Shown here: one piece after another, positions 1 through 6,178 of the stretch
Layout: each line of letters starts with the position of its first letter
Numbering within the stretch: the first letter of the stretch is position 1
Origin: an uncultured Odoribacter sp.
GTDB taxonomy: Bacteria; Bacteroidota; Bacteroidia; Bacteroidales; Marinifilaceae
DNA length: 8,952 bases
NCBI GenBank assembly: GCA_905204385.1
Contig: CAJKZL010000097.1
Coordinates: forward strand, 1 to 8,952
Reading direction: 5' to 3'
The notes under the pieces: generated by a model
Told to the model about the DNA's origin: nothing
The model's database searches: none
What the model saw: only the letters and a program-made list of their open reading frames with translations
Translations under genes and position numbers: made by a program

Positions 1-1027
1 TGATACAGGACATTAGGCTTAATTCGTCGATGCCGATATCTCCTTTTTCCTCCAATAAGCTTAAGACGAGTCGGGCATTGTCATCGTGAGGAAATAAATT
101 GAGAGTCGTTTGGCCGGTTGTTTGGGAAGGAATGGGATAATTCAATATACGGGCGACATCCAGTCCGTTGTCCACCAGTGCCGCAATATTCTCTTTGATC
201 AGGCGGTTGCAGCCGGCAGAGTATTTGTCGTCGGGTCTCCCGGCGAAAGCCATGACGTCCCGATTGTAGGACAAGGCTTGTGTCGCGGTAGACATAGCGC
301 CTCCCTTTTCGGCAGATTCTGCCACTAAAGTGGCATGGCTCAGGCCTGCAATGATGCGGTTGCGTTTTAGAAAATTACCGGGATGAGTGACCGAGGTGCA
401 GGGAAATTCGCTGATCAGGGCACCTCCGGCTTCTAAAATCGAACGGGCCAGTGTTTTATGGGAGGCGGGATAAATCATGTGCAGCCCGTGGCCAAGCACT
501 GCAAAGGTTTGTAGCCGGTATTTCAGGCTGGCCCGGTGGGCCGAAGCATCTATTCCGTAAGCCAGCCCGCTGATCACTATGGGACGACAGCCCAGGGTGC
601 AGAGTTCGGAAAGTACGGCATCTACCCTATTCTGGCATCTCGCAGAAGAATGACGGGTTCCTACCACCGCCAGGCATTTGGTAGTTTCCGGAATCCCGAT
701 ATTTCCTTTGTAAAAGAAAACCAAAGGGACATCTTCGCACTGTTTTAGCAATGCCGGATATAAATCATCCTCTATGGAGCAAATTCGAATATCGTGGCGG
801 TCGATTTGCTCTAATTCTGCAACTGCCTGATTCAAAGCTTGAGAACGATCGAAAAGCTGAGTGGAAATATTGAACTCTCTGTAAAGTTGTTGTAAGGCGG
901 TTTCGCTTTCCTGGAAAAAGCCCTCTATGCCCCCACACCTTTCAACCAAAGGAAGGCAAAGCGTACTGTTCAGCCGGGGAAGAAGACTGGCAGCAATCAC
1001 CGAGCGTACGGAACTATCAGTTTTCAT
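1..1027 (-). CDS. dprA: DNA processing protein DprA, partial (C-terminus beyond the left edge)
   Basis: DprA (Smf) binds incoming single-stranded DNA in the cytoplasm and loads RecA on it during natural transformation. Reading the minus strand from the ATG at 1027 gives 342 codons with no stop before the window edge. Visible parts are an N-terminal helical region (about residues 1-80), then the Rossmann-like DprA core: VVGTRHSS at 121-128, SGLAYGIDASAHRA at 153-166, an AVLGHGLHMIYP stretch at 176-187, PGNFLKRNRIIAGLS at 216-230 and GRPDDKYSAGCNRLI at 263-277. A region around 309-342 looks like the start of the C-terminal winged-helix domain. Family members are around 360-380 residues, so only a short tail should be missing. 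The usual PG before the RP-like turn reads AG here (A262 G263). The gene is divergent from aroB. A promoter match lies 26 bases upstream of the chosen ATG. Whether the organism is competent cannot be told; dprA is widespread in bacteria not known to transform. Confidence 0.95.
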   Translation of the reverse strand, partial: MKTDSSVRSVIAASLLPRLNSTLCLPLVERCGGIEGFFQESETALQQLYREFNISTQLFDRSQALNQAVAELEQIDRHDIRICSIEDDLYPALLKQCEDVPLVFFYKGNIGIPETTKCLAVVGTRHSSARCQNRVDAVLSELCTLGCRPIVISGLAYGIDASAHRASLKYRLQTFAVLGHGLHMIYPASHKTLARSILEAGGALISEFPCTSVTHPGNFLKRNRIIAGLSHATLVAESAEKGGAMSTATQALSYNRDVMAFAGRPDDKYSAGCNRLIKENIAALVDNGLDVARILNYPIPSQTTGQTTLNLFPHDDNARLVLSLLEEKGDIGIDELSLMSCI

Positions 1028-1053
1028 GAAGCATGTTTTCAGATGGAGTTTAA

Positions 1054-1085
1054 CAAATATATGAAAAATTTTCTTAGCAGCCAAT
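1054..1085 (-). promoter_or_regulatory. Bacteroidetes-type promoter for dprA
   Basis: On the minus strand a perfect TAnnTTTG -7 element (TATATTTG, plus-strand 1054-1061) is preceded by ATTG (plus-strand 1082-1085), a 3-of-4 match to the -33 TTTG, with a 20-base spacer. The element sits 26 bases from the dprA ATG, so it supports that start. Confidence 0.55.
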
Positions 1086-1196
1086 GAATGGCGGGATAAA
1101 AACCGGAATGTTGTCGGCTCTCCATAGAAAACGGACTTTTATGCGGTGTAGGGGTTTTACGAAAAACGAGATCTTATAAATTCGGAGACTTTATAA

Positions 1197-1227
1197 TTTG
1201 AGTTTTGGCACTATCTTTTTATTTTTG
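1197..1227 (+). promoter_or_regulatory. Bacteroidetes-type promoter for the aroB-aroA-transporter run
   Basis: TTTG at 1197-1200, a 19-base spacer and TATTTTTG at 1220-1227 match the Bacteroidetes consensus (TTTG, 19-21 bases, TAnnTTTG) exactly. The -7 element ends 15 bases before the aroB ATG, which implies a very short leader and fixes that start. No Shine-Dalgarno-like sequence is seen, which is usual for this phylum. Confidence 0.75.
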
Positions 1228-1242
1228 TAAAAATTTACCTTC

Positions 1243-2274
1243 ATGAATCATATTGTTTTTACGCATAAGGCGGATGTGGAATTAGAGGAATTACTGAAAA
1301 ATGTAAATCCTGCGGATGTTTTTCTATTGGTGGATAATAATAGCCGTAATTATTGTCTGAGATGCCTGAATCTGGGATTCGTTCCTCATGAGCATTTCAT
1401 TACACTACCCGAAGGGGAATACAATAAATCCATAGAGAGCGTCATCCAGATTTGGCATATTTTGTCTGCTCAGGGCGCCAGGAGAAATTCTGTACTTGTA
1501 AACATTGGAGGTGGATTGATCACAGATATCGGAGGGTTTGCCGCTTCGTGTTTTAAACGGGGAATACGTTGCATCAATGTGCCGACCACCCTATTGGCCC
1601 AGGTGGACGCTTCGGTAGGTGGAAAAACAGGGATTAATTTCAATGAGCTGAAGAATGAAATAGGAACTTTCTCCGTTCCCGAATGTGTGCTTATAGACAA
1701 TCGCTTTCTGCATACTCTTCCGGAGAGGCAGATTTTATCAGGGTTTGCCGAGATGCTGAAGCATGCTTTGATTTCAGACGAGACTCATCTGGCAGAAGTG
1801 ATGTCAGCGGACCTTTCAAAAGTAGCAGAACCGGAATTCCTCCGGCTGATCGAAAAATCCGTGGGGGTAAAAGCAGCCGTGGTACAAAACGATCCTCGTG
1901 AAAAAGGATTGAGGAAATCTTTGAATTTCGGGCATACCGTCGGTCATGCCATCGAAAGTATTGCCATCCGGAAATCTATGGATTTGTATCATGGAGATGC
2001 CGTGGCTTACGGCATGATCGCCGAACTCTATTTATCGGTGAAGAAACTAGGCTTCAGAGTAGATGATTATGAAAAAGTAAGGCGATATATACGAGACAAA
2101 TATCCGGTTTATCATCCTGTCGGAAGTCCGGAAGATTTATATGAATTGATGTTGCATGACAAAAAAAATGAACACGAGGGCGTTAATTTTACTTTATTAA
2201 GACGACCCGGGGAAGTGGAAATCGATCGGTATTGCAGTGCAGAAGAAATTATGGAAGCCTTGGAGCAAATCTGA
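1243..2274 (+). CDS. aroB: 3-dehydroquinate synthase
   Basis: AroB converts DAHP to 3-dehydroquinate, the second step of the shikimate pathway to aromatic amino acids, using NAD and a divalent metal in the cytoplasm. The 343-residue product is slightly shorter than the usual 350-370 but complete. The NAD-binding glycine-rich loop is IGGGLITDIGGFAA at 88-101. VDASVGGKTGIN at 121-132 carries the conserved Asp122 and Lys128. GFAEMLKH at 167-174 has the metal-ligand Glu170 and Lys173. FGHTVGHAIES at 229-239 supplies His231 and His235, and YHGDAVAYGM at 249-258 supplies the third metal-ligand histidine, His250. All catalytic positions known for the family are present, so the enzyme should be active. 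The start is supported by a promoter 15 bases upstream. It is the first gene of a run with aroA, 93 bases downstream. Confidence 0.97.
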   Translation: MNHIVFTHKADVELEELLKNVNPADVFLLVDNNSRNYCLRCLNLGFVPHEHFITLPEGEYNKSIESVIQIWHILSAQGARRNSVLVNIGGGLITDIGGFAASCFKRGIRCINVPTTLLAQVDASVGGKTGINFNELKNEIGTFSVPECVLIDNRFLHTLPERQILSGFAEMLKHALISDETHLAEVMSADLSKVAEPEFLRLIEKSVGVKAAVVQNDPREKGLRKSLNFGHTVGHAIESIAIRKSMDLYHGDAVAYGMIAELYLSVKKLGFRVDDYEKVRRYIRDKYPVYHPVGSPEDLYELMLHDKKNEHEGVNFTLLRRPGEVEIDRYCSAEEIMEALEQI

Positions 2275-2367
2275 GTGTCTATGGCCGGGAATCGCTTTTA
2301 AGCATTCGGAAGCCGGTGTTCCTGGAGAAAAAAATGGTTCCCTTTATTGTATTAGCAGATATAAAAA

Positions 2368-3585
2368 ATGGATATAACTCTGAATTTTAAGAATAAAGCC
2401 GTCGAAGGAGAGGTTTTTTTACCCGCCTCTAAAAGCATATCCAATCGGGTTTTGATGATTAATGCATTGGCCGGCAGTGAGTATGCCGTAGATAATCTGG
2501 CCGTGTGCGACGACACCCGAAGTATGGTCGAGGTGTTGCATTCCGATAAGAATAGTTTCGATATCGGACATGCCGGCACGGCCATGCGTTTTCTGACTGC
2601 TTTTCTGGCCCGTATCGTCGGGAAGTGGGAGTTGACCGGCTCCGAACGGATGAAACAACGTCCTATCGGAGTGCTGGTGGAGGCTTTAAACCGCTTGGGA
2701 GCCCGTATCGAATACCTGGAAAAGGAAGGCTATCCTCCTTTGACTATTTACGGTACCTATCTGGCTGGGGGTGAAATCGAAATCCCCGCATCGGTCAGTA
2801 GTCAGTATATATCTGCCCTGATGATGATCGCTCCGTATATGGAAAAAGGCTTGGTGATCCGGTTAAAGGAGAAAATAGTTTCGGGCACTTACCTGGACAT
2901 GACGTTGCAGTTGATGAGGCATTTCGGAGTGAATGCCGTAAGAGAGGATGCTATTATTCGCATTCCTCCGGGGCATTATCTTTCCCGACCTTTCCGGGTG
3001 GAATCCGATTGGAGTGCCGCTTCTTATTTTTATGAATGCCTGGCTATTGCCGGAAAAGGGAAAATTAGACTCAAAGGCTTGTCCCGGGAAAGTTTGCAGG
3101 GAGATTCCCGACAGGTAAAAGTGTGGGAACGGCTTGGGGGCGTTACCCGCTTTACGGAAGAAGGGGTGGTGTTGACTCCGGGACCGCGGCTGACGGCTCG
3201 TTTGGAAGAGGACTTTATCGAAATGCCCGATTTGGTGCAATCCTTCGCCGTTGCTTGTTGTATGATGGGTCTGCCTTTTGTTTTTAAAGGGATAGATACT
3301 TTACGGATTAAAGAAACGGATCGCGTTGAAGCGTTGATGAATGAATTGGCTAAAATGGGATTCAAGCTGGAAGAGAGAGCGGATGATCACGCCTTGATTT
3401 GGGAAGGACACCGGGAGAATATCGTGGAGATACCGCGCATTTCCACCTATCATGATCACCGGATGGCCATGGCTTTTGCTCCGGCAGCCCTGAAACTTCC
3501 GGAAATAGTAATCGTAGACAAAGAAGTTGTTACCAAATCTTTTCCCGGATACTGGGAGGAGATCGATCGTTTATTCATGTCTTGA
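2368..3585 (+). CDS. aroA: 3-phosphoshikimate 1-carboxyvinyltransferase (EPSP synthase)
   Basis: AroA joins shikimate-3-phosphate and phosphoenolpyruvate to give EPSP, the sixth step of the shikimate pathway and the target of glyphosate. The product has 405 residues, a little under the usual 420-450. Visible family signatures are LPASKSISNR at 18-27 with substrate-binding Lys22 and Arg27, GHAGTAMRF at 67-75, QRPIGVL at 97-103, VSSQY at 143-147, Asp288 in MPDLVQSF, IKETDRVEAL at 314-323 with Lys315, Glu316 and Arg319, and TYHDHRMAMAFA at 360-371 with Arg365. TKSFPGY at 389-395 includes the conserved C-terminal lysine. The PEP/glyphosate loop has His where many enzymes have Asn (GHAGTAMR rather than GNAGTAMR), but keeps the key glycine (Gly70). 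The gene follows aroB by 93 bases with no promoter match between them, so co-transcription is likely. Confidence 0.97.
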   Translation: MDITLNFKNKAVEGEVFLPASKSISNRVLMINALAGSEYAVDNLAVCDDTRSMVEVLHSDKNSFDIGHAGTAMRFLTAFLARIVGKWELTGSERMKQRPIGVLVEALNRLGARIEYLEKEGYPPLTIYGTYLAGGEIEIPASVSSQYISALMMIAPYMEKGLVIRLKEKIVSGTYLDMTLQLMRHFGVNAVREDAIIRIPPGHYLSRPFRVESDWSAASYFYECLAIAGKGKIRLKGLSRESLQGDSRQVKVWERLGGVTRFTEEGVVLTPGPRLTARLEEDFIEMPDLVQSFAVACCMMGLPFVFKGIDTLRIKETDRVEALMNELAKMGFKLEERADDHALIWEGHRENIVEIPRISTYHDHRMAMAFAPAALKLPEIVIVDKEVVTKSFPGYWEEIDRLFMS

Positions 3586-3613
3586 CGGAATATTGAGTTA
3601 GCAGTTTATCCTT

Positions 3614-5209
3614 ATGTTGGAAAGTCTTTTACAATCATCCTATTTTGCCTTATTTTTGATTGTAGCCTTAGGTTTTATTCTGGGTAGAATCAATTTTCGC
3701 GGAATATCGCTGGATGTTTCCGCTGTGATTTTCATTGCGCTTTTATTCGGGCATTTCGGGGTAGTAATCCCCAAAGAATTGGGTAATTTCGGTCTGGTGT
3801 TGTTTATTTTTACGATAGGGATACAAGCGGGGCCGGGTTTTTTCGGTTCCTTCAAATCAAAAGGGAAAATGTTGATTCTGATCACCTTGTTGATTGTCGG
3901 TTCGGCATGTCTCACAGGCGTGCTTTTTAAATATTTACTGGGCATAGAAACGGATGAAATTGCCGGTTTGATTGCAGGAGCTTTGTCCAGTACGCCGGGT
4001 TTAGCGGCGGCTATCGATGCAACGAAATCTTCTTCGGCCTCTATTGCTTACGGTATCGCTTATCCTTTCGGGGTGATCGGAGTCATTTTGTTTGTAAAGT
4101 TATTGCCTAAAATCTTGGGCGTGAATTTGAAGGCAGAAGAAAAGCGTCTGGAAAGCAAACAACAGGAAAAATACCCTTCTTTGCAAACCGGTACTTTTCG
4201 TATCACTAACCGGAGCGTCGATGGTAAATCGTTAATCCAGCTACAGGTGAGGACAATGACGGGAGCTGTAATTTCACGTATACGCCATGGAAATACTACC
4301 GAAGTACCTGCTCCGCAAACTATCCTGCGGGAAGGAGATTTGGTGAAAGCGGTAGGAAATCAGGCCGCTCTGGAACAATTGGCGCTTTTATTAGGTGAAC
4401 AGGTGCCGGAAGATTTGCCTTTGGCCCAATCTTACGAATTGCGCCTGTTGCTGATCACCAATAAGGAGGTGATCGGGAAGAGTCTGGGAATCCTGAATTT
4501 GCAGGATAATTTTAATTGCACGGTGACACGGGTACGCCGGAGCGGCATAGATCTTTCCCCGGCTCCGGATCTGGTTTTGAAATTCGGAGATAAACTGACT
4601 GTCGTAGGACATCAGGATAGTTTGACGGAGTTGGCAAAACTATTGGGGAATGATGAAAAGAGGCTTTCCGATACCGATTTTTTCCCGATTGCGATGGGCA
4701 TTGTGCTGGGAGTGATATTCGGTAAAATCAATATTTCCTTCTCGGACAGTTTTAGCTTTTCTCCTGGCTTGACCGGGGGGATTTTGATCGTTGCTTTGAT
4801 ATTGAGCGCTTTGGGGAAAACGGGGCCGGTTGTCTGGTCGATGTCCGGGTCGGCCAATCAATTATTGCGGCAACTGGGTTTGTTGTTGTTCCTGGCGGAA
4901 GTAGGAACAGCTGCCGGTACTAATTTAGTCGCTACTTTTCAAGAGAGCGGATGGACCCTTTTTATGATTGGTTTTGCTATTACTATGGTACCGATGATTG
5001 TTGCCGTTATCGTCGGGCATTTCGTGCTTAAAATGAATATTTTCGATTTGATGGGTACGATCACGGGAGGAATGACGAGTACACCCGGTTTGGCTGCTGC
5101 GGATTCCATGACCGATTCGGATGCCCCCAGTGTTGCTTATGCAACGGTATACCCGATTTCGATGGTTTTTTTGATCGTGTTTATCCAGTTGATCGCTATT
5201 TTCTTTTAG
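3614..5209 (+). CDS. AspT/YidE-YbjL family transporter with two RCK_C domains
   Basis: This is a 531-residue inner-membrane protein of the aspartate:alanine exchanger (AAEx) superfamily, whose characterised members exchange or export small acids (aspartate/alanine in AspT, succinate in SucE). Its two membrane halves (about 10-166 and 355-531, roughly five to six helices each) are repeats of one another: GALSSTPGLAAA at 122-133 matches GMTSTPGLAAA at 486-496, and IAYGIAYPFGVIG at 144-156 matches VAYATVYPISMV at 507-518. Between them, two soluble TrkA-C/RCK_C-like domains lie at about 188-261 and 272-345; in other proteins such domains bind small regulatory ligands. The length is typical of the family. 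The start lies 28 bases after the aroA stop, with no promoter in between, so it is probably co-transcribed with aroB and aroA. The substrate cannot be read from the sequence, and a link to aromatic metabolism is only suggested by position. Confidence 0.88.
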   Translation: MLESLLQSSYFALFLIVALGFILGRINFRGISLDVSAVIFIALLFGHFGVVIPKELGNFGLVLFIFTIGIQAGPGFFGSFKSKGKMLILITLLIVGSACLTGVLFKYLLGIETDEIAGLIAGALSSTPGLAAAIDATKSSSASIAYGIAYPFGVIGVILFVKLLPKILGVNLKAEEKRLESKQQEKYPSLQTGTFRITNRSVDGKSLIQLQVRTMTGAVISRIRHGNTTEVPAPQTILREGDLVKAVGNQAALEQLALLLGEQVPEDLPLAQSYELRLLLITNKEVIGKSLGILNLQDNFNCTVTRVRRSGIDLSPAPDLVLKFGDKLTVVGHQDSLTELAKLLGNDEKRLSDTDFFPIAMGIVLGVIFGKINISFSDSFSFSPGLTGGILIVALILSALGKTGPVVWSMSGSANQLLRQLGLLLFLAEVGTAAGTNLVATFQESGWTLFMIGFAITMVPMIVAVIVGHFVLKMNIFDLMGTITGGMTSTPGLAAADSMTDSDAPSVAYATVYPISMVFLIVFIQLIAIFF

Positions 5210-5256
5210 TATCTTTTTTCATTGAATCTATCGGAAAATAAAATTTCAATTTGTCA

Positions 5257-5288
5257 TTTGTTTTTTTTAAATTATTTTAATATTTTTG
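5257..5288 (+). promoter_or_regulatory. Bacteroidetes-type promoter for the lipoprotein / Cys-rich protein / propeller cassette
   Basis: TTTG at 5257-5260, a 20-base spacer and TATTTTTG at 5281-5288 match the consensus exactly. The -7 element ends 15 bases before the ATG at 5304, the same distance as at aroB. A longer reading frame that begins with a TTG at 5286 overlaps the -7 element and can be excluded as the start. The surrounding DNA is very AT-rich, so a chance match is more likely here than elsewhere. Confidence 0.65.
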
Positions 5289-5303
5289 GGAAAAATAATG
5301 TCA

Positions 5304-5861
5304 ATGAAGATAAAATTGTGTCTTATTTTTTGTTTTTTCTGTCTCTATTCTTGTCAACAAAAAGATAGTAAGGTGGTGATGCATATGAAAAAAATGTATC
5401 ATAAACAAATCTTACTTCCAAAATGCGATGAATGCATTTTTTTTGGTGAAGATGAAACATGGAAATTATATCCAAATCCACAATTAAGACTTATAATCTA
5501 TATTGACTCTACAAATTGCACCAATTGTAAAATTTCTGAGATATGGAATTGGAAGAAAGTTATTGAATATGCTAAATTAACTGATTATCAATTTCAACCT
5601 TTATTTATAATAACACCAGTTTTAGAAAAAGTTGGAGAAATTTTAAATGCATTGCAGAGTAATCCTTTTGAATGGCCTATATATTTAGATTATGAAGGTA
5701 AATTTTTGAAGTTGAATAATTTTCTTCCTAACAGTTCTTTTTATCATATTTTTATGTTGGATCAAGATAATAAGATTGTTTTGATAGGAAATCCATTATT
5801 GAATGAAAAATTGTGGAATTTATATGAAGGTAAAATTAATTTATTGCTAAATATAGATTGA
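5304..5861 (+). CDS. thioredoxin-like lipoprotein with two CxxC motifs
   Basis: The 185-residue product begins with a short hydrophobic signal (residues 3-16) ending in LYSC, so Cys17 is probably lipidated and the protein anchored in the envelope. Tyr at -2 is unusual for a lipobox but tolerable. After a linker with a first CxxC (CDEC, 41-44), a strand LIIYID (63-68) leads straight into STNCTNCK (69-76). This is the strand-then-CxxC layout of thioredoxin-fold proteins, with Cys72 and Cys75 in the active-site position. The C-terminal FYHIFMLDQDNKIVLIGNP (146-164) resembles the last strands of TlpA/redoxin-like domains. I do not see the cis-proline normally found before that strand. No catalytic activity can be assigned; disulfide exchange is an inference. 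ATG 5298, two codons upstream, is an alternative start, but 5304 fits the promoter spacing better. Composition is far more AT-rich than the flanking genes. The next gene starts 21 bases downstream. Confidence 0.75.
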   Translation: MKIKLCLIFCFFCLYSCQQKDSKVVMHMKKMYHKQILLPKCDECIFFGEDETWKLYPNPQLRLIIYIDSTNCTNCKISEIWNWKKVIEYAKLTDYQFQPLFIITPVLEKVGEILNALQSNPFEWPIYLDYEGKFLKLNNFLPNSSFYHIFMLDQDNKIVLIGNPLLNEKLWNLYEGKINLLLNID

Positions 5862-5882
5862 GTGAATTTAGATTTTTAGATT

Positions 5883-6176
5883 ATGAAAAAGATGTTTGTA
5901 TTAATTGCTGGAATTTTATTGCTTGTGTTAATGTATAAATTTGTGATAGCTCAACAAGTAGATCAGGATTTTTCATTAAATATGGAGTTGATGAACGTCA
6001 TGGGAGATACATATATTGTTACTAAATGTAAACCTAAACCCTCATTAGCTGTTGCGGTGGAAATAGAATATTATTGTTCAGAGGATATCGTTCCAGGTAC
6101 CTTAGATGCAAAAATTTGTTATCCCGTTCGTTTTAGAACTTTTGGTGGGGAGCAATCTTGTTGTTATAAGCAATAG
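5883..6176 (+). CDS. small secreted Cys-rich protein, possibly a divergent NVEALA-family member
   Basis: This is a 97-residue protein with a Lys-start hydrophobic segment (about 4-23, MKKMFVLIAG onward) that could be a signal peptide cleaved near VIA-Q (23/24) or a membrane anchor. Just beyond it lies SLNMELMNVMGD (31-42). Its NMELM resembles the NVEAL(A) motif that names a Bacteroidales family of small secreted proteins, where that motif also follows a single N-terminal hydrophobic segment. The remainder has five cysteines (49, 65, 79, 93, 94), including a terminal CC pair, and a basic/aromatic tail. Such proteins commonly sit next to six-bladed propeller lipoproteins and redoxin-like genes, as here. 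The function of the family is unknown. The gene is 21 bases after the thioredoxin-like gene, and its stop is two bases before the propeller start, so the three are almost certainly one transcript. The family assignment rests on layout and a degenerate motif; that it is an exported Cys-rich protein is more certain. Confidence 0.65.
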   Translation: MKKMFVLIAGILLLVLMYKFVIAQQVDQDFSLNMELMNVMGDTYIVTKCKPKPSLAVAVEIEYYCSEDIVPGTLDAKICYPVRFRTFGGEQSCCYKQ

Positions 6177-6178
6177 TT

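Noticed and set aside
2289..2307. Imperfect hairpin between aroB and aroA (GAAT, bulged C, GCT, with AGCATTC)
   Set aside because: It has no T-tract, a bulge and a short loop. It does not look like a terminator, and aroA has no promoter of its own after it.
2863..3365. Minus-strand open frames opposite aroA
   Set aside because: They are antisense to a gene with full EPSP synthase signatures and show no recognisable domain or promoter.
5221..5268. Inverted repeat ATTGAA/TTCAAT (5221-5226 and 5245-5250) followed by a T-rich stretch, as a terminator for the transporter
   Set aside because: The stem is six pairs with one G-C pair and an 18-base loop, and the T-run is separated from it by ten bases that form part of the next promoter. 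It is expected by chance in such AT-rich DNA.
5286..5303. Upstream TTG start for the thioredoxin-like lipoprotein
   Set aside because: It overlaps the -7 promoter element and would add residues that spoil a normal short lipoprotein signal peptide.
6141..6172. Possible internal promoter before the propeller gene (TTTG at 6141 and TATAAGCA at 6165)
   Set aside because: The -7 element lacks the TTTG half, and the two-base gap between the genes argues for co-transcription.
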